A stretch of DNA of 64,000 nt from FEN-1219 sp036563665 (GTDB lineage Bacteria; Pseudomonadota; Gammaproteobacteria; Steroidobacterales; Rariloculaceae), in contig DATCLY010000093.1 of assembly GCA_036563665.1 (NCBI GenBank), positions 1-64,000 on the forward strand. The letters run 5' to 3'. The first letter of the stretch is position 1, and the number at the start of each line of letters is the position of its first letter. The notes under the pieces were generated by a model that was given only the letters and a program-made list of their open reading frames with translations, did no database searches and was not told the DNA's origin. A program made the translations under genes and the position numbers. This document shows, piece by piece, positions 31,883 to 40,115 of the stretch.

Positions 31883-32488
31883 TCAGGGCTCGTCTTTCGC
31901 GAGCTGCGGCAAGAGCTCCTTCAGCCGTGCCCGGGCGTGGAACATTCTCGTCTTGACGGTGTTCACGGGGCAATCGGCGATGGCGGCGATCTCCTCGTAG
32001 GAATAGCCGTAGTAATACGTGAGCTCGACCACGGCCCGGTGCTTGGGCGACAGCGCCTGGAGCCCCCGAGCCAGCAGGTCCTCGAGGTCGAGGCTGCTCG
32101 TGGGTTCCATGGCCTGGGCCGAAAGTTCACGGTCGTCCCAGACCCCGCGATCCGGCTCGATCCGGTCCGACCAGCGCTTGGACCGCTCGAGCAGCTTCAG
32201 CGCCTTGCGGTAGGCGATGCCCATGATCCAGGTGCGCACCAGCGAGCGGCCGCCGAACGAGTCCCCGTTGCGCCACACGACCAGCATCACGTCGTTCACG
32301 CCTTCCTTCGCGAGCTCGAGCTGGCCGGTGATGCGGTAGATGAAGCGGAGCAGCGCGTGGTAGTAGCGCCCGTACAGCTCTCGCAGGGCTTCGCGATCGC
32401 CGCGCTTGATGCGCTCGAGCAACGCGAGCTCGAGCGCGTTGTCATCCTCGCTCCGCAGACGCGGGGAGCGGTGGGGCTCGTCGAGCAT
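31883..32488 (-). CDS. ECF-type RNA polymerase sigma factor
   Basis: A 201-residue protein with region 2 (ALRELYGRYYHALLRFIYRI, DVMLVVWRN, RTWIMGIAYRKALKLL) and region 4 (LSPKHRAVVELTYYYGYSYEEIAAIADCPVNTVKTRMFHARARLKELL, quoted as its family pattern in part: EEIAAI and NTVKTRMFHAR). It is first in an operon with its anti-sigma factor and an S8 protease, and is divergent from a CxxCH lipoprotein gene. Like most ECF systems it probably activates its own promoter in the 141-base spacer. No promoter consensus could be assigned with confidence. Confidence 0.93.
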   Translation of the reverse strand: MLDEPHRSPRLRSEDDNALELALLERIKRGDREALRELYGRYYHALLRFIYRITGQLELAKEGVNDVMLVVWRNGDSFGGRSLVRTWIMGIAYRKALKLLERSKRWSDRIEPDRGVWDDRELSAQAMEPTSSLDLEDLLARGLQALSPKHRAVVELTYYYGYSYEEIAAIADCPVNTVKTRMFHARARLKELLPQLAKDEP

Positions 32489-32629
32489 CGGGGTTCTCGG
32501 TCGCCGGAGCCGACGCGTCCGAGTTTACGCGCAAGCCGTCGTCGTTGTCTCTCCCCGCTCCGGCGGTGCGCGCTGAACCTTCCGCGCCGCGGAACGGACT
32601 CATTGGCGTCTCGCGATTCGAGGCGAGTC

Positions 32630-33829
32630 ATGCACAACCGCTCGAAGCACATTCGGTCGTTGGCCGGGGCCGTGGCGCTCGCCGGCCTTGCCCTCGTCGC
32701 CGCGTGCGGCTCCGGCTCTGGCACGGTGGCCATGGAAGGGGGCGCAGGGGGGGCGCTCGAGGCGGACTTCGCCTCGATTCAAGCCAACGTCTTCACGCCC
32801 ATCTGCACGGCCTGTCACGTAGGCGCCTCGGCACCCGCGGGTCTGCGTTTGGACGAGGCGAACAGCTACGGCCTGCTCGTCGGCGTGCCGAGCGCCGAGC
32901 AGGCGCATCTGCTGCGCGTCGCCCCCGGCAATCCCGACCAGAGCTATCTGATCCAGAAGCTCGAAGGCACCGCGGCGGTCGGCGGCCGCATGCCGCTCGG
33001 CGGCGCGCCGCTGCCGCAGGCCGACATCGACGTCATCCGCCAGTGGATCCTCGAAGGCGCACAGCCGAGCGCGCCGTCCGCGCCGCCGACGACCCCGATC
33101 CGGGTGAGCGGCCTGTCGCCGCTGCCGGGGTCCACGGTGAGCGCGCTGCCGGCGTCGATCATCGTGATGTTCGATCGCGAGCCGAACGCGTCCACCGTGA
33201 ACGGGGCCACCTTCCTGGTGGATCGCAGCGGCGGCGACGGCTCGTTCGCGGAGGGGAACGAGGTGCCGGTCGCGGCCGCGAGCGTGACCGTGCCCCTCGC
33301 GAACCCGCGTTCCGCGGTGCTCGACCTCACCGGCGCGCCTTCGGCGGAGGACACGTACCGGGTCCGGCTGCTCGGCTCGGGCCCCTCGGTGATCCTCGAT
33401 CTGGACGGCCAAGCGCTCGACGGCGAGCTCGGCGCGGCGTTGCCGTCGGGCGACGGCGTGGCGGGCGGCGACTTCGTCGCCACGTTCGTGGTGGAGGGCA
33501 TCCAGCCCACGCTCGCGTCGATTCAGGCACGGGTGTTCGGCCCGATCTGCTCGGCGTGCCACACGGGCCCGGCGTCGAACGCCTTGCCGCAAGGCATGGA
33601 TCTCACGAGCGAGCAGGCGTCTTTCGCGAGCCTCGTGGGCGTCGCGAGCGTCGAGCGGCCCGCGCTGCAGCGCGTGGCGCCGGGCGATCCCGACGCGAGC
33701 TACCTCGTGCACAAGATCGAAGGCGCTCCGACCATCGGGGGTGACCCGATGCCGCTCGGCGGCCCACCGCTCGACGCCGCCACGATCGCGGCCATCCGCC
33801 AGTGGATCGCGAACGGCGCGCCACCCTGA
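32630..33829 (+). CDS. Lipoprotein with two CxxCH heme-type motifs and a Big-like domain
   Basis: A 399-residue protein with a lipoprotein signal (AGAVALAGLALVAACG). Two similar modules lie at the ends: CTACHVG with MPLGGAPLPQADIDVIRQWI (residues about 45-145) and CSACHTG with MPLGGPPLDAATIAAIRQWI (about 290-399). Each has the c-type heme site and ends in the IRQWI helix of planctomycete-type cytochrome-c-like domains. Between them is an Ig-like domain (SPLPGSTVSALPASIIVMFD) of the Big_5/SbsA type. It may be an electron-transfer or surface protein. It is divergent from the ECF sigma gene and may be in its regulon. Confidence 0.8.
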   Translation: MHNRSKHIRSLAGAVALAGLALVAACGSGSGTVAMEGGAGGALEADFASIQANVFTPICTACHVGASAPAGLRLDEANSYGLLVGVPSAEQAHLLRVAPGNPDQSYLIQKLEGTAAVGGRMPLGGAPLPQADIDVIRQWILEGAQPSAPSAPPTTPIRVSGLSPLPGSTVSALPASIIVMFDREPNASTVNGATFLVDRSGGDGSFAEGNEVPVAAASVTVPLANPRSAVLDLTGAPSAEDTYRVRLLGSGPSVILDLDGQALDGELGAALPSGDGVAGGDFVATFVVEGIQPTLASIQARVFGPICSACHTGPASNALPQGMDLTSEQASFASLVGVASVERPALQRVAPGDPDASYLVHKIEGAPTIGGDPMPLGGPPLDAATIAAIRQWIANGAPP

Positions 33830-33854
33830 CCGCCGCGTGACGCATCGTCGCAGT

Positions 33855-33880
33855 GTGGGAGCGGCTTTCCAGCCGCGACC
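33855..33880 (+). repeat. REP-like hairpin
   Basis: Same GTGGGA head and GCGGCT-TTCC-AGCCGC hairpin as at 1657-1686, here just after the CxxCH lipoprotein gene, and associated with a second copy of the dispersed repeat. Unlike the 1.7 kb locus, no partner in the opposite orientation closes the element on the right. Confidence 0.75.
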
Positions 33881-33954
33881 TTGTGCGCCGCACCCACTCG
33901 CGACTTGCGACGCGGTGTCGGGCCCCTGCGCGGACGTTCAAGCTCGCGATCTTC

Positions 33955-34115
33955 GGCGGCACCGCAAGCGGTGCGGCTCGCATGTGCCCCTTCCAGCACC
34001 GGCGTGAATACTTCCCTGTAGCCTCGCGCGCGCACCTCCCTGTGCGCGAGCGTGCTGGAAGGGGCACATGCGATCCACGCCGCGAGACGTCCGCGCGGCG
34101 TTTGGCGACGAGAAG
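33955..34115 (-). repeat. Dispersed intergenic repeat, copy B (inverted relative to copy A)
   Basis: The reverse complement matches 1728-1882 along its whole length, with small insertions and substitutions. The internal arms are longer here: 33978-33998 pairs perfectly with 34053-34073 (21 bases). The whole segment could fold into a large stem. No coding potential is evident, and it lies between the lipoprotein and desaturase genes, both of which end toward it. Confidence 0.75.
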
Positions 34116-34120
34116 ACCGC

Positions 34121-34206
34121 GGCCTGACGAGTCGTCGCGAGAGTTGGCGGCGGCGAAGATCGGGGCCTGATGAGTCGTCGCGAGAGCTGGCGGCGGCGAA
34201 GACCGC
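34121..34206. repeat. 43-bp tandem repeat, two full units
   Basis: Units 34121-34163 and 34164-34206 differ at only a few bases. Each contains GAGTCGTCGCGAGAG and TGGCGGCGGCGAAGA. Degenerate partial units extend on both sides (about 34104 and 34207). The array abuts copy B of the dispersed repeat and precedes the desaturase stop at 34256. Confidence 0.8.
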
Positions 34207-34255
34207 AGCTCGACGCGTCGTCACGCGCGAGTGCGCGCGGCGCCGCCGGCCGCGG

Positions 34256-35425
34256 TCAGACGGGCTGGAGCGTGTAGGTGCGGAGCTGGCGCGCGAACTC
34301 CGTGAGCGCGCGGATGCCGCTCGCTTCCGCTTCGGCGCACCAGGCTTGCAGGCGCTTCAGGCGGTCGACGTCGGTCTTTTCCGACTGGCCGGCCAGCGCG
34401 ACGAGCCGCTGCTTGAAGTGATAGACCGTCTGCAGCGCGTTGTAACGGCCGAGCATTTCCTCGAGCCACCGCCGCGCGTCCGGGTCGGCGGCTGCCGTGT
34501 GGTCGCGCACCATGAGGCGGCGCAGTCGGGCGAGCTGGGCGCGGCGCGCGCCCGCGAGCTGCTCGCGCAGCACCGGCGCGATCACCTTGCGGCCGTAGAG
34601 CTTCAAGATGTGGAAGCGGTTGGCGATGATGGCCTGCACGGTCTCGAGGTCCACGCCCTTCTTGTCGCTGGCGAACACCGTGCGGGGCGCCCGGCGCTTC
34701 ACGGTGGCGAGGCCGAGCGCCTCGAGGATGCGGATGTAGAGCCAGCCGACGTCGAGCTCCCACCATTTGTTGGATAGCCGCGCCGAGTATTGGTACGCGT
34801 GGTGGTTGTTGTGCAGCTCCTCCCCGCCGATCAGGATGCCGAACGGCACGATGTTGCGCGACGCGTCCTGCGTCTCGAAGTTGCGGTAGCCGAGATAATG
34901 GCCCACGCCGTTGATCACGCCGGCCGCCCAGAACGGAATCCACACCATCTGCACGGCGTAGATCGCGAGCCCGGGCAGCCCGAAGAGGGCGATGTCGACG
35001 ACGAGCATGAGCACGATGCCGAGATGGCGATGCTTGGTGTAGAGCGCGCGCTCGATCCAGTCGTCGGGCGCGCCGCGCCCGTAGACGTCGAGCGTGAAGG
35101 GGTCGGCCGCTTCCTTCTGGTAGAGCCGCACGCCTGCGAAGAGGACGCGCCAGATGCCGAACACTTGCGGGCTGTGCGGGTCGTCCGGCGTCTCGCACTT
35201 CGCATGGTGCTTGCGGTGCACCGCGATCCATTCGCGCGTGATCATGCCGGTGGTGAGCCACAGCCAGAAGCGGAAGAAGTGGCTCACGACGGGGCTCAGG
35301 CTCAAGGCGCGGTGGGCCTGGTGCCGATGCAGGAAGATCGTGACGCTCGCAATGGTGATGTGGGTGAGGCCGAGCGCCACCGCGACGTAACCCCACCAGG
35401 ACAGATCGATCAAGCCGTCTAACAC
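34256..35425 (-). CDS. Membrane fatty acid (acyl-CoA) desaturase
   Basis: A 389-residue membrane protein with the three His boxes of the delta-9 desaturase family: HRHQAHRAL, HRKHHAKCETPDDPHSP and HNNHHAY, which hold a di-iron centre. Four to six hydrophobic helices surround them. It introduces a double bond into acyl chains, probably adjusting membrane fluidity. The C-terminal about 130 residues are helical, charged and longer than in minimal desaturases. The start is GTG at 35425; the ribosome site is weak, so the exact start is uncertain. Confidence 0.92.
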   Translation of the reverse strand: MLDGLIDLSWWGYVAVALGLTHITIASVTIFLHRHQAHRALSLSPVVSHFFRFWLWLTTGMITREWIAVHRKHHAKCETPDDPHSPQVFGIWRVLFAGVRLYQKEAADPFTLDVYGRGAPDDWIERALYTKHRHLGIVLMLVVDIALFGLPGLAIYAVQMVWIPFWAAGVINGVGHYLGYRNFETQDASRNIVPFGILIGGEELHNNHHAYQYSARLSNKWWELDVGWLYIRILEALGLATVKRRAPRTVFASDKKGVDLETVQAIIANRFHILKLYGRKVIAPVLREQLAGARRAQLARLRRLMVRDHTAAADPDARRWLEEMLGRYNALQTVYHFKQRLVALAGQSEKTDVDRLKRLQAWCAEAEASGIRALTEFARQLRTYTLQPV

Positions 35426-35504
35426 CGTACCGTCTGTTTCGGAAAAGAGCCTGCACTATGCATTGCGCTCGAAGCGCTTTGCAAGGATCGGGCCGCAGCG
35501 GCCG

Positions 35505-36395
35505 CTACGGCTTGGGGGGTGGCTTCACGATCACGAGATCGCACGGCAGCCGGTCCAGGATCTGCTCGGCGGTGCTGCCGATGAACCAGCGGCTCAAGCC
35601 TCGCCGCGACACGGCGCCCATGACGACGAAGTCCGCGGCCTGCTCCTCGGCGAAGGCGGGCAGCGATTCCGCGGGCGGCTCCGCGAGCAGGTGAGCGCGC
35701 TCCGGCGGAACGGGGTGGGTCGCGACGAACGAGGCGAGCGCCTCCCGGTGTTGCGCGGCGATCAGCAGCGCCGCGTCGGGCGGCAGCTCGAGGCCCATGG
35801 GCGGCGAGAACGCATGCACGACGTGCAGCTCGCCCCCCACCGCGTCCGCGAGCGACGCGGCGACGGCGAAAATCGCGTCGTCGAGGTGGCCCGGCTTGTC
35901 GTGCTCGTGCAGGGGATCCACGGCCGCGAGCACCTTGGGGCGCGCCGCGAGCGTGCGCGGCTTCACCAGCAGCAGCGGCGCCGGGCTCCCGCGGATCAGC
36001 TCCCAATCCGTGTTCGTGAAAATGGTGCGCTTGGGGACGCTGTGATAGTGCGTGTCCTTGGCCACCAGCCACGGCTGGCCGGCCTTGATCTTGCGCACCA
36101 GCGCCTCGCCCAGCGGATGGTCCCAGACGACGTCGGTGGTGACCGTGAGACCGCGGCGCCTCAGGCTTTCCGCGATCGACTCGAGGGTCGCCCGATGGCG
36201 TTCCAGGAGGCGGTCCTTGCCGCGGCGCAGGCTCTCCTCCTGCGCGTCGCCCGGGTCGAGCTCCGCGTCGTAGTCGACGATGCAGAGCTCGAGGGCCGCC
36301 GACACCCGGGGCGCGAGCCACGCCGCGCGCGACACCACGGGCTGCTCGGGCGGGGCGGTCGGGTCGACGACCACGAGGATGACTTTGTCGGTCAT
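35505..36395 (-). CDS. Tandem-domain universal stress protein (UspE-like)
   Basis: A 296-residue cytoplasmic protein made of two Usp domains. The first (residues about 1-140) starts DKVILVVVDPTAPPEQP and ends GSPAPLLLVKPR. The second starts RPKVLAAVDPLHEHDKPG and ends with VVMGAVSRRGLSRWFIGSTAEQIL, carrying the G-2x-G-9x-G(S/T) type ATP-binding loop. UspE-type proteins act in stress survival. The ATG at 36393-36395 was preferred over a longer start. It is divergent from the CorA-like gene. Confidence 0.88.
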   Translation of the reverse strand: MTDKVILVVVDPTAPPEQPVVSRAAWLAPRVSAALELCIVDYDAELDPGDAQEESLRRGKDRLLERHRATLESIAESLRRRGLTVTTDVVWDHPLGEALVRKIKAGQPWLVAKDTHYHSVPKRTIFTNTDWELIRGSPAPLLLVKPRTLAARPKVLAAVDPLHEHDKPGHLDDAIFAVAASLADAVGGELHVVHAFSPPMGLELPPDAALLIAAQHREALASFVATHPVPPERAHLLAEPPAESLPAFAEEQAADFVVMGAVSRRGLSRWFIGSTAEQILDRLPCDLVIVKPPPKP

Positions 36396-36553
36396 GGAGC
36401 GGCCTCTGCGCGGCGTGCCGCACAAATAGCCCGCGGCCGCTCGGCCTGTCAAATGGCGTCACGCGCGTCGCTTGCGTTCCGCCTCGACGGGGGATGCGGC
36501 GGATAGCATGATGCGTCGGCGCCGGCGTGCCGACCGGCCGGGGGACGGACCGC

Positions 36554-37525
36554 ATGATCAGAGCATTCGTGAGCGATCGCGGGCGCCTGCTGGCCGCCGC
36601 CGACTCGCGGGAGGCGTTGCCTGCCGCGGTTTGGACCGACCTCGTCGAGCCGACCGCCGAGGAGCGCGCCGCGCTCGAATCCATGCTCCAGGTCGCGCTG
36701 CCGACGCGCGAGGAGATGGAGGAGATCGAGCTCTCGAGCCGGCTGTATCAGGAAAACGACGCCGCGTTCATGACGGCGCTATTCCCGTCGCGCACGGATA
36801 CCGACGATCTGCTCATGGGGCCGGTCACGTTCGTGCTCGCGGGCGGGAAGCTCGTGACCGTGCGGCATCACACGCCGCGCGTGTTCGAGGTGTTCCCACG
36901 GCGCGCCGAGAAGGTCAATCTCGGCTGCAGCAACGCCGAAGCGGTGCTGCTGTCGCTGCTCGAGGCGATGGTGGACCGGCTGGCCGACGTGCTCGAGCGG
37001 GGCCAGCGCGAGGTGGACCGGCTGTCGAACGAGATCTTCCGCACCTCCACGACACCCGGGGACGAGATCAGGCCGCTGCGCCACGTGCTCGAGGAGGTGG
37101 GCCGCAAGGGGACGCTGATCTCCAACCTGGGCAACAGCCTGCTCACGTTCCGCCGGGTGGCGGGCTTCCTGCGGCAAGTGATGTTGCAGCGGGGCAGCAA
37201 TGCCGAGATGCGCGAGCGGGTGGCCACGCTCGCGCGCGACATCCAGTCGCTCAGCGATCACGACGAGTTCCTGTCACAGAAGGTGACGTTCCTGCTGGAC
37301 GCGACGCTCGGCATGATCAACATCGAGCAGAACGGCATCATCCGCATCTTCACGGTCGCGGCCGCCATGTTCCTGCCGCCCACGCTGGTCGCTTCCGTCT
37401 ACGGCATGAACTTCGCGCACATGCCGGAGCTCGGCTGGGTGTTCGGCTATCCGTTCGCCCTCTCGCTCATGGTGCTTTCCGCCGTGCTGCCGTACTGGTT
37501 CTTCAAGCGCCGCGGCTGGCTGTGA
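36554..37525 (+). CDS. CorA-family divalent cation transporter
   Basis: A 323-residue protein with a soluble N-terminal domain, a long helical stalk (about 140-260), and two C-terminal transmembrane helices. The first helix ends in YGMNFAHMPEL, the GMN selectivity motif of CorA. It probably carries Mg2+ or other divalent ions across the inner membrane as a pentamer; ZntB-like variants are also possible. The C-terminus RRGWL is typical. It is convergent with apbE. Confidence 0.92.
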   Translation: MIRAFVSDRGRLLAAADSREALPAAVWTDLVEPTAEERAALESMLQVALPTREEMEEIELSSRLYQENDAAFMTALFPSRTDTDDLLMGPVTFVLAGGKLVTVRHHTPRVFEVFPRRAEKVNLGCSNAEAVLLSLLEAMVDRLADVLERGQREVDRLSNEIFRTSTTPGDEIRPLRHVLEEVGRKGTLISNLGNSLLTFRRVAGFLRQVMLQRGSNAEMRERVATLARDIQSLSDHDEFLSQKVTFLLDATLGMINIEQNGIIRIFTVAAAMFLPPTLVASVYGMNFAHMPELGWVFGYPFALSLMVLSAVLPYWFFKRRGWL

Positions 37526-37540
37526 CGGCGTGCGTCGGCG

Positions 37541-38563
37541 TCAGGGCGCGTCCGGCCAGCGCGCCGTGAAGGCGGGGCTCGCCCATTCCTCGAGCGACTC
37601 GTCCACGGCGGTGAAGAGCAGCGCGGCGACGTTGGCGCGCGTGGCGGCCGCCCGCGCCTCGGCCGGGCCGAGGCAGAGCAGGGCGGTGGACCAGGCGTCC
37701 GCCAGGGCGGGGTCGCGGTGCAGCACGGTGACGGACACGAGCGCGTGGTCCACGGGCGCCCCGGTGCGAGGGTCGAGCACGTGGCTGTAGCGCCGGCCGT
37801 CCGCCGTGAAGAAGTGCCGGTAGCTCCCGCTCGTGGCCAACGCCGTCGGCTCCGCCGGCAGCGTGAGCACGCGGGCGATCGCCGCCCCCGACGGCGCCGG
37901 GGCTTCGACGGCCACGCGCCAGCCCGAGCCGTCGGGCCGGCGCCCGCGGGCGAGGAGCTCTCCGCCGATCTCGACGAGATAGTCGCGCACTCCCCGGTCC
38001 TCGAGCACGCGCGCGAGGCGGCCGGCGGTGTAGCCCTGCGCGATGCCCGACACGTCGATCTCGGCGTCGGGGATGCGCTTGCGCAGGTGCCCGTCATCCA
38101 GGCGCTCCAGCGTGCCGAGGCCCACGCGCCGCCGCGCGGCCGCGAGCGCGTCCGGCGCAGGCACCCGCGGCGCGTCGCCGTCGAAGCCCCAGAGCGCGAC
38201 GAGGGGGCGCACGGTGGGGTCGAAGCACCCGGCGCTCGCCGCGTGGACCTCGCGGGCTCGATCGAGCAGCTCCAGGAGCTCGGCCGGCGCCGCGAGCGGC
38301 TCCGTGGTGCGCGCGGCATTGATGCGCTCCACGGCGGAGTCCGGTCGATAGTTCGACAGGAGGGCGTCGATGCGGTCGAGCTCCGCCGCGACCGCGGCCT
38401 CGAGCGCCTTCTCGTCCACGCCGGCGGGTCGCCGCCACTGCACGCTGTAGGTCGTGCCCTGGGCGAAGCCGGTGAAGCCGACCAGCTCGGGTTGTGGCGC
38501 GCAGGCTTCGAGGGCGGCCGCGCACACGAGCACCGCGGGGACGAGCGCCCGCGCATGGAGCAT
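37541..38563 (-). CDS. apbE: FAD:protein FMN transferase ApbE (lipoprotein)
   Basis: A 340-residue protein with a lipobox (LVCAAALEACAP). The ApbE blocks are TTYSVQWRRP, DALLSNYRPDSAVERIN, DVSGIAQGYTAGRLARVL, YLVEIGGELLARG, ATSGSYRHFF, YSHVLDPRTGAPVDHALVSVTV and ADAWSTALLCLG. The enzyme attaches FMN covalently to threonine residues of target proteins such as Nqr or Rnf subunits in the periplasm. No such target is encoded in the window. The start at 38563 was chosen because it puts the lipobox about 25 residues from the N-terminus. Confidence 0.9.
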   Translation of the reverse strand: MLHARALVPAVLVCAAALEACAPQPELVGFTGFAQGTTYSVQWRRPAGVDEKALEAAVAAELDRIDALLSNYRPDSAVERINAARTTEPLAAPAELLELLDRAREVHAASAGCFDPTVRPLVALWGFDGDAPRVPAPDALAAARRRVGLGTLERLDDGHLRKRIPDAEIDVSGIAQGYTAGRLARVLEDRGVRDYLVEIGGELLARGRRPDGSGWRVAVEAPAPSGAAIARVLTLPAEPTALATSGSYRHFFTADGRRYSHVLDPRTGAPVDHALVSVTVLHRDPALADAWSTALLCLGPAEARAAATRANVAALLFTAVDESLEEWASPAFTARWPDAP

Positions 38564-39302
38564 CCTGCGCCGCACCGCGCTCACCCGGCTGGCTCGCGTC
38601 GTGGGCAGGCGCGCGCGCGCCCGCTCAAACCGATCTGTTCGGTTCGCCGCAACGCCAGTGGGATCGCCGCAACCGAAGGCCATGGCGAGGCCGCGAACGC
38701 CATCGCGCGGCCGCGCGGGGGTGACGGCAACGGGACCGTGCGGGGCGCATCCCGCGTTCGCATCCGCTCGCCTTCGTCGGCGATCGTGCGGGTGACGTCC
38801 GGCGCGCATACGGCGAGCGCCGCGCCGCTGTCGCGCGGGCGTTGCAGGCGCTCGCGTGCGCGATCCATCATCTTCGATGACTACTTCGTACCGGCCGAGG
38901 GAACATCATACGTAAGGTGGGTGAGCCGCTTTGCGGCGGGAGGCGGCGTTCACGAACATGCGGGCAAATGACGATTTCTGGTGTAAAGTCAGCCGGCCGT
39001 TGAAGGGTTTCGGCGGATGACGTATAAAATCTCGCGAAGAGCACACCGCTGCCTTATAATACTTTATAGTTAAAGGCGTCGAGCTGGGCTGCAGGGATTG
39101 CGGCTTGGAAGCCGAGCGCCATGGGGGAGTCGCCATATGGCTTTCCTGTGCGACGGCCGGTCGAGCGAATGGATTTCCAGCGCGCAACAGTGCACTCTGG
39201 CCCGATCGAGACACGGCAGGGCCGCGCGGTGCGCGGAGCCCGCAGGTGTGCGAGGGTGGAACTACTGATCAAGCATAGGAGCAGGGGAGGCGTCGAGTTG
39301 TC
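38564..39302. other. Long gene-free stretch before the TonB operon
   Basis: A 739-base interval. Its GC-rich left half (to about 38900) holds no frame I would call. The right half is distinctly AT-richer and carries the promoter at 39000-39028, leaving a leader of about 270 bases before the DUF3450 gene. Small open frames here, for example 39121-39306, lack family resemblance. Confidence 0.55.
39000..39028 (+). promoter_or_regulatory. Sigma70-type promoter of the TonB operon
   Basis: TTGAAG at 39000-39005 and TATAAA at 39023-39028, separated by exactly 17 bases. A second TATAAT at 39055-39060 may be an alternative -10 element. This is the best promoter match in the window and faces the DUF3450-ExbB-ExbD-TonB operon. 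Confidence 0.6.
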
Positions 39303-40115
39303 ATGACCCGTACCAATTCCACGCAAGTCACGCGCGAGGTGCGCCGGGCGCTGCCGGTCGCGGCCGTGGTTTGCGCGACCATCGCCGCGCTTGGCGCGGC
39401 AGGACCCGCCGCGGCGCAGCTCGACCGGGCCGTGACCGCTCAGGCGCAGGTCGACAGTGCAGCCGCGCAAACGCAGCGGAACATCAACGCCACGCGCGAC
39501 CGCATCGCCGATGCGGCTCACCGGTACGCCCAGGCGCTCGCGGACGCCGAAAGCCTGGAGCAGTACAACGAGCAGCTGCAGGCGCAGGTCGAGTCGCAGC
39601 AGGAAGAGATCGCCTCGATCGAGAGGCAGCTCGCCGAGATCGAAACCACGAACCGCGAGATCCAGCCGCTCATGGAGCGGATGGTGGACGCCCTCGCGCA
39701 GTTCGTGGAGCTCGACGTGCCCTTCCTGCTCGAGGAGCGCCGCAACCGCGTGAACAACCTGAAGGATCTGCTCGGGCGCGCGGATGTGTCGATCTCCGAG
39801 AAGTATCGCCGCATCCTCGAGGCCTACCAGATCGAGCTCGAGTACGGCCGCACGCTGGAGGCCTACGAAGGCGTCCTCGACGACGGCAACGGCGAGCCGC
39901 GCACCGTCGAGTTCGTGCAGCTCGGGCGCGTGGCGCTCATGTATCAGACGCTGGACGGCAGCGAGACCGGGTACTGGGACCATCAGCAGAAGCGCTGGGT
40001 GGTGGACAACAGCTACGCCGACGAGGTGGAAGAGGCGATCCGCATTGCGCGTCAAGAGGTCGCCCCGGACCTGCTGATCGTGCCCGTGCCGGCTCCTGAA
40101 GAGGTGCGCTCGTGA
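39303..40115 (+). CDS. DUF3450-family periplasmic protein of a TonB system
   Basis: A 270-residue protein with a signal peptide (AAVVCATIAALGAAGPAAAQ), a long coiled coil (about 45-135: QYNEQLQAQVESQQEEIASIE) and the DUF3450 C-terminal block (GRVALMYQTLDGSETGYWD, RWVVDNSY). DUF3450 genes accompany variant ExbB-ExbD-TonB sets in gammaproteobacteria. The role is unknown but probably structural in the periplasm. It overlaps the next gene by four bases (GTGA). Confidence 0.88.
   Translation: MTRTNSTQVTREVRRALPVAAVVCATIAALGAAGPAAAQLDRAVTAQAQVDSAAAQTQRNINATRDRIADAAHRYAQALADAESLEQYNEQLQAQVESQQEEIASIERQLAEIETTNREIQPLMERMVDALAQFVELDVPFLLEERRNRVNNLKDLLGRADVSISEKYRRILEAYQIELEYGRTLEAYEGVLDDGNGEPRTVEFVQLGRVALMYQTLDGSETGYWDHQQKRWVVDNSYADEVEEAIRIARQEVAPDLLIVPVPAPEEVRS

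Noticed and set aside
34121..34206. Short tandem repeat considered as a CRISPR array
   Set aside because: Units are directly adjacent with no unique spacers, and no cas genes are present.
39121..39306. A 61-codon frame in the TonB operon leader considered as a leader peptide
   Set aside because: No ribosome site of note, no repeated regulatory codons, and it merely runs into the DUF3450 start.
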